From contig JAFZUQ010000003.1 of NCBI GenBank assembly GCA_017618215.1, positions 1 through 64,000 on the forward strand: a stretch of DNA of 64,000 nucleotides. The letters are read 5' to 3'. Position 1 is the stretch's first letter. Every line of letters begins with the position of its first letter. The position numbers were made by a program, and so were the translations under genes. Below the pieces are notes generated by a model. It was not told the DNA's origin. It saw only the letters and a list, made by a program, of their open reading frames with translations, and ran no database searches. Below are positions 14,843-24,596 of this stretch, in pieces. Source of the DNA: Elusimicrobiaceae bacterium. GTDB lineage: Bacteria > Elusimicrobiota > Elusimicrobia > Elusimicrobiales > Elusimicrobiaceae.

Positions 14843-15972
14843 TAATTATTATCCTCCACAGCAAATAAATTCATTAGTATCCCTATCATGGCGAGTGTAA
14901 CAATAACTGATGATCCCCCGTAAGAAAAAAACGGTAAAGGTAAACCTTTTGTTGGGGCCATACCGGTAGCAACGCACATATTTATCATAGCTTGGAAAAA
15001 TAAGCATAAAGTAAGCCCTGAGATTAAGTAAGTGTGATAGATATTTTGTGCTTTTCTTGCCCTTGTTATGCCAATAATTAAAAGCCATGTAAACGCTATT
15101 ATTATGCCAAGTGCTATAAATAGCCCCCCCTCTTCGCAAATAATAGCAAAAATAAAGTCCGTATGTGCGGCGGGTAAATATTCAAGTTTCATGTCTGAAG
15201 CGCCAAAACCTTTACCAAACCATCCACCCGAGCCTATAGCGTAAAAGGAATGTTGTAGTTGATAAGACTCTTCCCCAAACAAAAAGCCGAACATTCTTTT
15301 TAATCTGTATGCTTTATGGAATATAGCCAGTGCTATCAACGGTAGCGAGGATACTGCAATTAGCCCAATCCATTTAAAAGGCATTTCCACTATAACGAGC
15401 ATGGCAAGCAATACTATAGCGAGTAAAATAGGTATACCCAAATCACGTCCGGCATAAATTAACGCAATTGTTACTATCGAGTAAAAAATAGGTATCGCAT
15501 AAGTGGCAAAAGTACGTGTTTTTAAAGGCCTTTTCGAGAAGAAGGAAGCTAAATAAATTATTAAAGCAACTTTTGCAAATTCAGAAGGTTGTAAATTGAA
15601 AAATCCTAAATTTATCCAACGGTGTGTATGGGCAGCTTCGGGGCTAAATAATGCCCAAACAAGTAAGCCCCAGCAAAACCATAAAATATAAAGCGGATTA
15701 AATATTTTTAAAGTATGAAGTTTTGTAAAAAATTTTGCCAAAAACAGCATTAATGAAAAACCTATAATATCAAACATCAGCTGTCTTTTAAAATAGTGCA
15801 TGGAATCAAATGCACTTGATGAATAAGTAAATACTAGCCCAAACACAACCATAATAATAGCAAAAGCAAAAAGAGGTTTGTTTAGAGGAAGATTATCGTG
15901 CCTCTGTGCCCTTTTATTTTTGCTTTTTAAAGCTGTTGAAAAACGTGTTTTAACAAGTAAAATATTACTCAT
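14842..15972 (-). CDS. ftsW: Septal peptidoglycan polymerase FtsW
   Basis: 376 residues with about ten membrane helices, of the SEDS family. The signatures include GRDLGIPILLA (about 173-183), the periplasmic GGWFGKG (about 250-256) and the C-terminal LPFFSYGGSSVI. SEDS proteins polymerise glycan strands from lipid II, with FtsI as the crosslinking partner encoded in the same run. A basic cytoplasmic N-terminus of about 30 residues precedes the first helix. murD, often found next to ftsW, is absent. Confidence 0.95.
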   Translation of the reverse strand: MSNILLVKTRFSTALKSKNKRAQRHDNLPLNKPLFAFAIIMVVFGLVFTYSSSAFDSMHYFKRQLMFDIIGFSLMLFLAKFFTKLHTLKIFNPLYILWFCWGLLVWALFSPEAAHTHRWINLGFFNLQPSEFAKVALIIYLASFFSKRPLKTRTFATYAIPIFYSIVTIALIYAGRDLGIPILLAIVLLAMLVIVEMPFKWIGLIAVSSLPLIALAIFHKAYRLKRMFGFLFGEESYQLQHSFYAIGSGGWFGKGFGASDMKLEYLPAAHTDFIFAIICEEGGLFIALGIIIAFTWLLIIGITRARKAQNIYHTYLISGLTLCLFFQAMINMCVATGMAPTKGLPLPFFSYGGSSVIVTLAMIGILMNLFAVEDNN

Positions 15973-15975
15973 TTT

Positions 15976-17064
15976 CTACCTTATTTTTAGAGTTGATAAA
16001 GCAAGTAACATCAAAATTATGCCGATTATCCAAAACCTAACAATAACTTTAGGTTCCGATACCCCTTTGAGTTCAAAATGATGGTGCAAAGGTGCCATTT
16101 TAAATATGCGTTTACCTTTTGTTAATTTAAAATATCCCATCTGTAAAATTACGGATAAAGCTTCCATAACAAATAGACCGCCTGCAATTACAAGCACAAG
16201 TTCTTGTTTAATACAGATTGCAGAAGTTGCAATAACACCGCCTAAAAATAAGGAACTTGTATCCCCCATAAAAACTTGTGCAGGATATGCGTTGTACCAC
16301 AAAAATCCAAGGCAAGCACCAACTAAAGCTGAAAGAAAAACCGCTATTTCCCCGGCGCCTGGAACAGGTACAATTTTTAAGTATTCCGCAAAACCCATAT
16401 TGCCTGCCATATAGGCAAAAATTATATAAGTACCTGCACAAAAAATCACGCTGCCTGAAGCAAGCCCGTCAAGCCCGTCGGTTAAATTGGTTGCATTAGA
16501 AGATCCTATTATCACAAGCATGGCAAAAGCCGCATAAAATACGCCCAAATTAATCATAACTTTACTGCTTAAATACGGAATTGTTAAAGAAGTAGCATAT
16601 TCCGCATTAGGAGGATTTACCCCTAAATATCCAACTACAATTACAGCCGCAAGCATTTGTGCCGCAAATTTGAGCCAAGAAGGTGCGCCTGCCGTATTTT
16701 TTTTGATAAGTTTTGTATAATCATCAACAAAACCGGCTAATGCCAAAATTACGGTAACGGTTATGAGTAGCCAAATAAAATTATTATCAAGGCGTGCCCA
16801 AAGTAAAACGGAAGTAAGCAAACTGATTAAAATGATTATTCCCCCCATTGTCGGTGTCCCTTTTTTACTAAGGTGTGATTTAGGGCCGTCATCCCTTTCA
16901 ATTTGGCCGATTTTGTGGGCCCTAAGTTTTGCAATAATTTTTGGTGAAACAAGTAAAGCAATCAACAGTCCAAAAAGCAATGCAGCCCCAGCCCTAAAAG
17001 TAATATAACTGAATATGTTTAATACAGAAAACTCATTAGATAAATTTGATAAATAGTACAACAT
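15976..17064 (-). CDS. mraY: Phospho-MurNAc-pentapeptide transferase MraY
   Basis: 362 residues with about ten membrane helices. The catalytic motifs are visible: DDYTKLIKKN (about 113-122), NLTDGLDGLASG (about 191-202), and the C-terminal PLHHHFELKG. MraY couples UDP-MurNAc-pentapeptide to undecaprenyl phosphate to give lipid I. It directly follows murF with no gap and precedes ftsW by three bases. Typical length and content. Confidence 0.97.
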   Translation of the reverse strand: MLYYLSNLSNEFSVLNIFSYITFRAGAALLFGLLIALLVSPKIIAKLRAHKIGQIERDDGPKSHLSKKGTPTMGGIIILISLLTSVLLWARLDNNFIWLLITVTVILALAGFVDDYTKLIKKNTAGAPSWLKFAAQMLAAVIVVGYLGVNPPNAEYATSLTIPYLSSKVMINLGVFYAAFAMLVIIGSSNATNLTDGLDGLASGSVIFCAGTYIIFAYMAGNMGFAEYLKIVPVPGAGEIAVFLSALVGACLGFLWYNAYPAQVFMGDTSSLFLGGVIATSAICIKQELVLVIAGGLFVMEALSVILQMGYFKLTKGKRIFKMAPLHHHFELKGVSEPKVIVRFWIIGIILMLLALSTLKIR

Positions 17065-18441
17065 TTATTTCCCCTCCTTTAATTTAAAAAACAGTTCTTC
17101 AAAATTTAAAGATCTTGAAGCTTTAAATAGTATAGTTCCGTTCTTGCTTTGTATTATTTGTTTTAAATCACCCAAAAAAGCTAATTTGTTTGAGTTGTAT
17201 TTGACTTCTTTGAAATTTGATTTAAGAAGTTCTTGGTAGGTTTCTTTTATTTCTTGCCCTGCTAAGAATACTTTATCAAGTTTAGCATTAACAATTTTGT
17301 TCGCAAGTTCTTTATGGTACATTTTTGAAAAATTGCCAAGTTCTCGCATATCACCCAGCACAGCAAAACGCGGTGTTGCACAAGCAGACAAAATATTTAA
17401 AGCATTCTCCATAGACACCGGGTTTGCATTATAACAGTCAAGCAGAATTTCGGTTTTGTTTAGTTTATGCCTCTCTAGGCGCATTGGCATAGGTTTATAA
17501 GTTTTAAGGCCTTTTTCTATATCTTCTTTGAACATACCAAGTGCCAAAGCAGCGCCGCAGGCAGCAGCAGCATTTAGTTTATTGTGGTGTTCTAAAATAA
17601 CGCCGGTATTAAACAAAGCTCCCTTATAGGTAAAGGAAAATGTCGGGCTATCTTGAATTACAATATCATTACCGGAATCAAAACCGAAACTTAACATCTT
17701 ACCTTTATAATCGGTTTTTAAATTTTTAAGAAATTTATCATCTCCGTTAAATACTATGGTTGCCCCCATGTTTAAATGGTTTAAAATTTCCGTTTTTGTT
17801 TTATAAATATTTTCCATACTACCAAAAAATTCCAAATGTGACGGAGAAATATTTGTAAGTACCGCAACGTCCGGTAAAACAAGGCGCGCAATTTCCGCGA
17901 TATCGCCGATATGAGAAGCCCCTAATTCAAAGACACCGAATTTATCTGTATTTTTTATTTCAAGTAATGATACCGGTACGCCGATTTGATTATTAAAATT
18001 ACCTTCTGTAGAACAAGTTTTGCCGAATTTTTTGAGTAAAGCACTTAACATTTGTTTTGTTGTACTTTTACCGTTAGAACCTGTAATTGCAGCTATTTTT
18101 ATATCCTTACTTAAGCGATGGAATTTCGCAATTTCTTGTAAGGCAAGCAAAGTGTTTTCCACAGTTAAAAACGGAGTATTTTTTAAAATTTTGTCATATT
18201 TTGGGGCTTCTTTTCTTTCTAAAATAATGAAATTTGCCCCTGCTTCCAAAGCCTTTCCTATAAAAGTATGTCCGTCGAATTTCGTTCCTTTTAAAGCGAT
18301 ATATGCCTGCCCCTTTTGTAAGGTTCTTGTATCATAAGATATAGTTTTTAATATATCTTTTAAATTTGCCTGACACAAAATCCCGTTTGTAATTTTCGCT
18401 AATGTTTGATAACTAATTTTTAATTGCATAAGAATCTTCAT
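17065..18441 (-). CDS. murF: UDP-MurNAc-tripeptide:D-Ala-D-Ala ligase MurF
   Basis: 458 residues of the Mur ligase family. The ATP loop ITGSNGKSTTKQML (about 119-132) and the LDCYNANPVSM segment typical of MurF are present. MurF adds D-Ala-D-Ala to complete the pentapeptide precursor. The gene overlaps the ftsI 3' end by 29 bases. AGAGG lies close to the ATG at 18441; a second ATG four codons in (18429) is also possible. murE, which normally precedes murF, is not in this cluster. Confidence 0.94.
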   Translation of the reverse strand: MKILMQLKISYQTLAKITNGILCQANLKDILKTISYDTRTLQKGQAYIALKGTKFDGHTFIGKALEAGANFIILERKEAPKYDKILKNTPFLTVENTLLALQEIAKFHRLSKDIKIAAITGSNGKSTTKQMLSALLKKFGKTCSTEGNFNNQIGVPVSLLEIKNTDKFGVFELGASHIGDIAEIARLVLPDVAVLTNISPSHLEFFGSMENIYKTKTEILNHLNMGATIVFNGDDKFLKNLKTDYKGKMLSFGFDSGNDIVIQDSPTFSFTYKGALFNTGVILEHHNKLNAAAACGAALALGMFKEDIEKGLKTYKPMPMRLERHKLNKTEILLDCYNANPVSMENALNILSACATPRFAVLGDMRELGNFSKMYHKELANKIVNAKLDKVFLAGQEIKETYQELLKSNFKEVKYNSNKLAFLGDLKQIIQSKNGTILFKASRSLNFEELFFKLKEGK

Positions 18442-20071
18442 TAACCTCTGGATATAAAGTTAAAAATTTTGCGGCAATTTCTGAAAATATTTTTGCCGAC
18501 ATTGAACCGAAAAGTGACTTCTCCGGTTCGTCCAAAACTACTAAAATTGTCAAACGCGGTTTACCTGCCGGTACAAATCCACAAAAAGAAGCAATATGTG
18601 CCCTTTTTTCATACTTACCGGTTTCCATAAGTTTCTCGGTAGTACCTGTTTTACCTGCCACTTTATATGCCGGCATTTGGGCCGCTTTTGCAGTTCCGTT
18701 TTCAACAACACTTATAAGCATTTTTTTAATACTTTCTATCGTACTGGGCTTTAAAACTTCCCTTACACGCATAGGTGTTGCTAATATATCTTCTTTACCG
18801 CTTGGATACTTTATTTTACTAATTAAATGGGCTTGCATTAAAGCCCCCCCGTTTGCTATTGCCGAATATGCAGTCACAATTTGTATGCCTGAGGCAGATA
18901 CAGTATAACCATACCCTGCTTTTGCAGTATCGATGGGTTTCCATATAGTGTGATCACGTAAAATACCGGGAGATTCACTTAAAAAATTTACATTACTTTT
19001 TACGCCAAACCCAAACTTTTTAAAATATGTATATAATTTTTTAGCCCCAAGTTGTAAAGCGATTTTTGCCGCACCGATATTAGAGGAAACTTCCAGAATT
19101 TCCGTTACACTTAAAACAGGTTTATCTTGGTGATCTTTAATTATTATACCGCTTACATTGAATTTATTATTTTCCATTGAAAATTTGTCATTTGGTTTTA
19201 TTGTGTTTGTATCCAGTGCTGCAGCAACGGCAATAGTTTTAAAAGTTGAACCGGGTTCATAAATAAATTGAAATGGCAAACTCCTGCCGTCACGGTACGG
19301 GTAAGATGCAGCAGCTAAAACTTCGCCCGTATAAGAATCTTGGACTATCGCAAAAGCATTTTTTACTTTAAATTTTTCTGCATAATATTTTAAAGTTTCT
19401 TCAGTAAAATATTGGCCTAAGGCATCAATGGTTAAATATATATCAGCTGCCTCATTTGTATCTTCTTGGCCTGCTTGATAAATTATACCGCCGTCCCTTG
19501 CTTTTTTGACGAGTTTACCTTCTTTTTTATCAGCTAAAATATCGTTGTACATTAATTCAATTCCGGAAAAACCTATATTTTCTGAATTTGTAGCGCCGAT
19601 AATATCTTGTGCTACTCCGTAAGGATAAATACGGCTATATCTCGGTTCAATTTCAATACCGCTTAATTTGTTTTTGCGTATTTCATTGATTAATTGTTCA
19701 TATTCAATCGGTGTTGCATTTTTTTTAATATAAAAAAAGTTCTTTTTATCCTTCCATTGTCTTTTTAAAAAAGATAAATTTACATGTAAAACTTGTGCTA
19801 AAATGTTTAAAGTTAGGTCTTTGTCTTTTACATTATTTTTTGTAACAGCTACAGCATAACTGCGTAAAGATTCGGCCAAAATATTACCGTTTCTGTCTAA
19901 AATACGGCCCCTGAAAACATTTTCTTTGGTTTTCGTATAAACCCTTTTTTGACTACGCGTAGTAAATTCCTCATGCCTTAAGGTTTGCAGATTGATAAGT
20001 TGCAATACTACCGCTATAGGTATTAAAAAACACAAAATCCCAATTAATTTAAGACGGTTTACTGTATTCAC
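18413..20071 (-). CDS. ftsI: Penicillin-binding transpeptidase FtsI (PBP3-like)
   Basis: 552 residues. An N-terminal membrane anchor (about 8-27) is followed by a dimerisation domain and a class B transpeptidase domain. The three penicillin-binding motifs are present: the SxxK serine in EPGSTFKT (about 274), SSN (about 328) and KTG in AGKTGTTE (about 475). FtsI crosslinks septal peptidoglycan synthesised by FtsW. It overlaps the ftsL-like gene upstream by 23 bases and murF downstream. No PASTA domains are visible at the C-terminus. Confidence 0.95.
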   Translation of the reverse strand: MNTVNRLKLIGILCFLIPIAVVLQLINLQTLRHEEFTTRSQKRVYTKTKENVFRGRILDRNGNILAESLRSYAVAVTKNNVKDKDLTLNILAQVLHVNLSFLKRQWKDKKNFFYIKKNATPIEYEQLINEIRKNKLSGIEIEPRYSRIYPYGVAQDIIGATNSENIGFSGIELMYNDILADKKEGKLVKKARDGGIIYQAGQEDTNEAADIYLTIDALGQYFTEETLKYYAEKFKVKNAFAIVQDSYTGEVLAAASYPYRDGRSLPFQFIYEPGSTFKTIAVAAALDTNTIKPNDKFSMENNKFNVSGIIIKDHQDKPVLSVTEILEVSSNIGAAKIALQLGAKKLYTYFKKFGFGVKSNVNFLSESPGILRDHTIWKPIDTAKAGYGYTVSASGIQIVTAYSAIANGGALMQAHLISKIKYPSGKEDILATPMRVREVLKPSTIESIKKMLISVVENGTAKAAQMPAYKVAGKTGTTEKLMETGKYEKRAHIASFCGFVPAGKPRLTILVVLDEPEKSLFGSMSAKIFSEIAAKFLTLYPEVNEDSYAIKN

Positions 20072-20333
20072 TTTTTAACTCCAAAGCATACACATTTTGA
20101 GGGGCAATTACTTTTAAATCTTTTTTATTGGCTTCTTCCATAATTTTTGCAGGGGATTTGTACAATTTTATTTCGTAACGGAGATATTGGTTTCTTGCTT
20201 CCTTGAAGGAAAGTTGTTCAAGTAATTCACCTACTTTATGGCCTGTGCGTTCTTTTTGGACTCTTTCCATAGCAATTAACAGTAAAAAAGCACCTACTGC
20301 AAGCATTGTAATAACTATGCTTTTTATGTTCAT
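20049..20333 (-). CDS. ftsL: FtsL-like division protein
   Basis: 94 residues: a short cytoplasmic start, one membrane helix (about 6-21) and a charged helical segment suited to a coiled coil, the architecture of FtsL. Sequence identity in this family is low, so the call rests on size, topology and its place between rsmH and ftsI. FtsL joins FtsB and FtsQ to activate FtsW and FtsI. It overlaps rsmH by four bases. Confidence 0.8.
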   Translation of the reverse strand: MNIKSIVITMLAVGAFLLLIAMERVQKERTGHKVGELLEQLSFKEARNQYLRYEIKLYKSPAKIMEEANKKDLKVIAPQNVYALELKSEYSKPS

Positions 20334-21217
20334 TTTGATATCCTCTCAATTATTCTCAGCCCAGCACTTCTTGCACGGGAATTATTTTTTATTTCTTCCG
20401 GTGAAGGTGTAATAAGTTTTTTATTTACAAGGCGCCAAGCGCCGCTTTTTTCCATTTCTTTAAAAGCTTGTTTTATTATCCTGTCTTCTAGAGAGTGGAA
20501 AGTTAAAAATGCGACCCGTCCTCCGGGTTTAATAATATCTTTTAACATTTTTGGTGCTTTTGTAACAGTTTCAAGTTCTTCATTAACCGCAATACGCAGA
20601 GCCTGAAATATTCTTGTTGCAGGATGCGTTTTGCCAAAACGCGGAATATGCTTTTCTATTAAATTTGCAAGTTCGGTAGTTGTTTTAAAAGGTGTTTCCC
20701 GTCTTGCATGGCAAATTGCCAAAGCAATTTTTCTTGCTTGATGTTCTTCCCCGTAAGTTTTGAATATATATTCAAGTTTGTCGGCCGGTAAAGTATTTAC
20801 TAAATCTGCAGCGGTACTGCCTTTTGTATTATCAAAACGCATATCGAGCGGGCCGGATTTAAGAAAACTAAAACCACGCGTTGCATCATCTAATTGGTAT
20901 GAACTTAAACCTAAATCAAATAAAGCGCCGTCAAGTAGAGGCCAATTTAATTCCTTTAAAATTTCGGGTGCTAGTAAATAACTTGCCTGTTTTGTTATCA
21001 AGCGTTGATCTTTTACATTGTCCTTGGCCAATTTTATTGCTTTGCTGTCTTTATCTAAGCCTAAAATTTTTGCGTTGTTATTAAGTCGGCTTAAAAATAA
21101 TTTTGTATGCCCGCCTAAACCAAGAGTTCCATCCAAATAATAACCGCCCTTATTTTGTAAGAGTAAATTCGCAATATCTTCGGCTAATATCGGTATATGT
21201 TGCCAGGTATCAGCCAT
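20330..21217 (-). CDS. rsmH: 16S rRNA m4C1402 methyltransferase RsmH
   Basis: 295 residues from an ATG at 21217, which has AAGGGG upstream and gives the family start with HIPILAEDI. The frame is open 18 codons further, but those overlap the preceding gene and do not resemble RsmH. Motifs include DGTLGLGGHT (SAM loop), ALFDLGLSSYQLD, the KSGPLDMRFD segment and TFHSLEDRIIKQ near the C-terminus. The enzyme N4-methylates C1402 in the ribosomal P site. mraZ, its usual upstream neighbour, is missing; a peptidase gene is there instead. Confidence 0.95.
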   Translation of the reverse strand: MADTWQHIPILAEDIANLLLQNKGGYYLDGTLGLGGHTKLFLSRLNNNAKILGLDKDSKAIKLAKDNVKDQRLITKQASYLLAPEILKELNWPLLDGALFDLGLSSYQLDDATRGFSFLKSGPLDMRFDNTKGSTAADLVNTLPADKLEYIFKTYGEEHQARKIALAICHARRETPFKTTTELANLIEKHIPRFGKTHPATRIFQALRIAVNEELETVTKAPKMLKDIIKPGGRVAFLTFHSLEDRIIKQAFKEMEKSGAWRLVNKKLITPSPEEIKNNSRARSAGLRIIERISK

Positions 21218-22241
21218 AATAATTCCCCTTCTTGACTTCTTGTTGTATTTTAGCTTGCCAAGCATATTCAAGAGCTTTTAAGGTATTAAAAGGCATACCG
21301 TAAGCCCTATATAAAGCTTTACCGATAGTCATATTTGATTTTAGATTTTTGGAAAACTGATAAAAACTGTCTTTATCTTTTTCAATAAGGAATTTAACAA
21401 TACTGTAGGCTTGTGTATACCACAGTTCCACTTCATCCTGGGAATATTGTTCAAGATTACGAACATTATTGAATTCTTCAAAATTAATATAATTTTTTTG
21501 GCTTAAAGTTATGATATTTTTTTGTATCCAACCGTTTTCTTCCGTGCTTTGGACTTTTACTTGGTTATAAACAGCATATCCTTCGCTTAACCAAAGCGGT
21601 GGCTCACTTGGTTGGAAAAAGCCATCAAAATATATGTGGGTAAGTTCATGTATAAAAACGGGTTTAAAAGAAGTTCCCTCCATTAAGTAAATAGAACCTG
21701 ATTTAACATCTGTTGCTGCCTGGGACCATTCAGGACGTAAAGTATATTTCGTAAAATTTTGACGTGTTCTAAATAGCATTAAAAATAAGCGTTTAAATTC
21801 CGAGTTTAGAGAAAACGGAATAATATCCAGAACAAAATTACCGTGTATATTATCAATGAAATCAGTAAGATCTTGCGTTATGTCAAATCGTTCTCTAAAG
21901 ATAACATAGTTATTAGTTAATTTGGCGAAGAATCCTTTTGGCGCTTGTGGTATTTGCAGAGAATCTTCTTTAATAAATGTTTGTGCGGTAGGGATACTTT
22001 CTTGTTCACCTTTTGCTGCAGGTAAAGTAAATTTAAAGGTTTCTTCGGATTCTTCTTCAATGGGCATTAGTACATCGGTAACTTGCAAATTAGTAGATTG
22101 TTCACGGGCTTTTTGTAAAATATTTGAAATATTTACATCTTTGTTTTCCTTTTGCAAATTGAAACTTTCATACACTGCTATAAAACAGATAACCAGTGCA
22201 AGTAATATTACGACAAAATATAATCTTTTACCTATGTCCAT
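21210..22241 (-). CDS. Membrane-anchored gluzincin-type metallopeptidase (peptidase MA-like)
   Basis: 343 residues with one N-terminal membrane helix (about 7-24) and an extracytoplasmic domain. The zinc site is H198-E-L-T-H202, and the third ligand is Glu220 in WLSEGYAVYNQ, the pattern of the peptidase MA-like group within the gluzincins. The preceding SSIYL-like strand and the following helical region fit that fold. It lies inside the long operon between rsmG (14-base overlap) and rsmH (8-base overlap), so it is co-expressed with cell-wall and division genes. Its substrate is unknown; an envelope protein is likely given the topology. Confidence 0.75.
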   Translation of the reverse strand: MDIGKRLYFVVILLALVICFIAVYESFNLQKENKDVNISNILQKAREQSTNLQVTDVLMPIEEESEETFKFTLPAAKGEQESIPTAQTFIKEDSLQIPQAPKGFFAKLTNNYVIFRERFDITQDLTDFIDNIHGNFVLDIIPFSLNSEFKRLFLMLFRTRQNFTKYTLRPEWSQAATDVKSGSIYLMEGTSFKPVFIHELTHIYFDGFFQPSEPPLWLSEGYAVYNQVKVQSTEENGWIQKNIITLSQKNYINFEEFNNVRNLEQYSQDEVELWYTQAYSIVKFLIEKDKDSFYQFSKNLKSNMTIGKALYRAYGMPFNTLKALEYAWQAKIQQEVKKGNYYG

Positions 22242-22842
22242 AATAGATTGATATTTTTCTTCCTAAAATTTCTTTATCCCCAGGTAAAGAGTAAAAATGT
22301 TCTCTTTTCGCTTTAATTTGGCTTTGTGTATTTTTGCTAAGCATTGCCCAAAAAGAACCGCTATCATTTAAATTTTTAAGGCATAAAGGTAAAATATCAT
22401 CAATTTCCCCCATTGCCCGTTCTAAAATAAAATCAAATTTATTTTTTAATTCTTCTTGCCCTATTTTTATAGTTATAACTTCAACATTCTTTAAACAAAG
22501 CTTATATATTATCCATTGTAAAAATTTTGTACGCTTTTGTAAACTGTCTACAAGGTGAATTTTAATTTCGGGTAAGACTATAGCAACGGTTAAGCCTATG
22601 AATCCGGCCCCGCTACCGAAATCTGCCCCTATTTTTTTGTTAAGTCCCTCTTTTTTGAGCAAGGCGGCCAGTTGTAAACCATCACAAATATGGCGGTCAA
22701 AAATTTCCTGTAAAGTTTTGGCGGCGGTTAAATTAAATTCTTTATTTTTTTGCAAAACAAGTTCGGCGTAATTTTGCAAAGTTTGAATTTGCAAATCACT
22801 TAAATTTAAACCTAGTTTTGATATAAATTTTTTATTTAGCAT
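22228..22842 (-). CDS. rsmG: 16S rRNA m7G527 methyltransferase RsmG
   Basis: 204 residues from the ATG at 22842; a TTG at 22863 would add seven residues but has no ribosome-binding site. Motifs include NLTAAKTLQEIFDRHICDGL (about 34-53) and the SAM-binding GADFGSGAGFIGL. RsmG methylates G527 in the 530 loop, and its loss can give low-level streptomycin resistance. It follows mnmG with an 11-base overlap, the classical gidA-gidB pairing. Confidence 0.94.
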   Translation of the reverse strand: MLNKKFISKLGLNLSDLQIQTLQNYAELVLQKNKEFNLTAAKTLQEIFDRHICDGLQLAALLKKEGLNKKIGADFGSGAGFIGLTVAIVLPEIKIHLVDSLQKRTKFLQWIIYKLCLKNVEVITIKIGQEELKNKFDFILERAMGEIDDILPLCLKNLNDSGSFWAMLSKNTQSQIKAKREHFYSLPGDKEILGRKISIYYGHR

Positions 22843-24595
22843 GTTCGCGCCTAAACTTTTCAATATGAATTAAAATTAATTGTAAATCCGACGGTGTTAA
22901 GCCCGGTATCCTACTTGCCTGGCCTAAAGTTTTAGGTTTTATTTTGGCAAGTTTTTGTTTACTTTCAATCAAAATACCTTTAACGGCAGACGGGTCAAAA
23001 CCTTCAGGAATAACAATTTTATCAGCATTTTCAAGGGCTCTGGCCTCTTTAATATTTCTCTCTAAATATCCCTTATATTTGTTTTGGATTTTTGCAGTAT
23101 TTCTTGCTGCATCTATTGACCACGGGCCTAAAGATTCTTCGTCAATTTTTGCATTTTCATCTTCTTGTAATAAGTTAACTGCCTCTTTATAAGCCTCAAA
23201 ATTTTTGGCATATTCTTTTGGAAGTAAACCATATTTAAAAGCATAGTCTGTTAGACGAAGATCTGCATTATCGGTCCTTAACATTATGCGGTATTCTGCA
23301 CGGGATGTAAACATACGATATGGCTCATTAACGCCTTTTGTTACAAGGTCATCAATTAAGACACCGATATAAGATTCATCACGCCTTAAAATTAAGGGTT
23401 CAACACCTTGTACTTTTAGGGCGGCATTTAAACCTGCAATAAAGCCTTGGCCGCCGGCTTCTTCATAACCTGTTGTACCGTTTATTTGGCCTGCAAAAAA
23501 TAGGCCGGAAACTGTTTTAACTTCCAAACTCGGGTAAAGGCAAGTTGGGTCAACATAGTCATATTCTACCGCGTAACCTGGGCGCACAATTTGGGTATTT
23601 TCCAAGCCCTCAACGGAACGCAAAAGCAAATATTGTACATATTCCGGCATAGAAGTCGAAAAGCCTTGAATATAATATTCCTCTGTATGCAAACCTTCTG
23701 GCTCTAAAAACAAAGGGTGATGGCGATTTTGCGGGAATTTTACGGCCTTATCTTCAATAGACGGGCAATACCTCGGCCCGATAGAATTAATATTTCCACT
23801 GTATAAAGCAGATTCTTTTGCATGCTCTGCCAAAACTTCTGTGGTTTTATCTGTAGTTCTGCCGATATAGCATTGTAAGAAATCTTTTTTAATCTGGCGA
23901 TTAAAAACTGACATCGGCGTATAAGGATTGTCCGACGGTTGCGGTGTAAATTTACTAAAGTCTACCGTTCTGCCGTTTATGCGCATTGGTGTGCCTGTTT
24001 TAAGGCGGCCTATTTTAAGGCCGAGATCTTTTAAAGATGCGCTTAAAAAGTTTGCGGCATTGTCATTATATCTGCCGCCGCCAAGCATAAGTTTGCCGAC
24101 GTGTATTGTCCCTTTCAAAAAAGTGCCGGAACACAAAACAACGGCTTTTGTTTTGTACTTTGTTTGGCGTAAGGTTACTACTGCATCTACCGCACCGTTT
24201 TTGGTTAAAATTTGCGTGGCTTCGTCTTGTAAAATATGTAGATTTTCCTGATTTTCCAAAAAGTGTTTATAGGCAAATTGATATATTTTTTTATCGCATT
24301 GAACACGCGGGGACCAAACTGCCTCCCCCTTCCCTGTGTTTAGCATGTGATAATGTACGGCGGCAATATCGGTAATTTTACCCATTGCACCGCCCAAGGC
24401 ATCAATTTCGCGTACTATTTGGCCTTTTGCAATTCCGCCGATAGATGGGTTGCAGGACATTTGTGCAATAGTATCTAAACTTTGTGTAATTAAAAGCGTT
24501 TTTGCACCGCGTTTTGCGGAAATTAAAGCCGCCTCACACCCCGCGTGTCCACCGCCTATAACTATTACATCAAAAGTTTTATTAAAGTCAAACAT
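22832..24595 (-). CDS. mnmG: tRNA uridine 5-carboxymethylaminomethyl modification enzyme MnmG
   Basis: 587 residues, slightly shorter than the usual 620 or so. The N-terminal FAD loop VIGGGHAGCEAAL (about 12-24) and the signatures CNPSIGGIAKGQIVREIDALGG (split around 48-69) and GPRYCPSIEDK are present. With MnmE it installs the cmnm5 group at the wobble uridine of certain tRNAs. It begins one base after the mnmE stop. No missing key motif was noticed. Confidence 0.96.
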   Translation of the reverse strand: MFDFNKTFDVIVIGGGHAGCEAALISAKRGAKTLLITQSLDTIAQMSCNPSIGGIAKGQIVREIDALGGAMGKITDIAAVHYHMLNTGKGEAVWSPRVQCDKKIYQFAYKHFLENQENLHILQDEATQILTKNGAVDAVVTLRQTKYKTKAVVLCSGTFLKGTIHVGKLMLGGGRYNDNAANFLSASLKDLGLKIGRLKTGTPMRINGRTVDFSKFTPQPSDNPYTPMSVFNRQIKKDFLQCYIGRTTDKTTEVLAEHAKESALYSGNINSIGPRYCPSIEDKAVKFPQNRHHPLFLEPEGLHTEEYYIQGFSTSMPEYVQYLLLRSVEGLENTQIVRPGYAVEYDYVDPTCLYPSLEVKTVSGLFFAGQINGTTGYEEAGGQGFIAGLNAALKVQGVEPLILRRDESYIGVLIDDLVTKGVNEPYRMFTSRAEYRIMLRTDNADLRLTDYAFKYGLLPKEYAKNFEAYKEAVNLLQEDENAKIDEESLGPWSIDAARNTAKIQNKYKGYLERNIKEARALENADKIVIPEGFDPSAVKGILIESKQKLAKIKPKTLGQASRIPGLTPSDLQLILIHIEKFRREHAK

Positions 24596-24596
24596 T

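Noticed and set aside
22843..22863. TTG start for RsmG at 22863
   Set aside because: No ribosome-binding site precedes the TTG. The ATG at 22842 better matches the usual start of the family.
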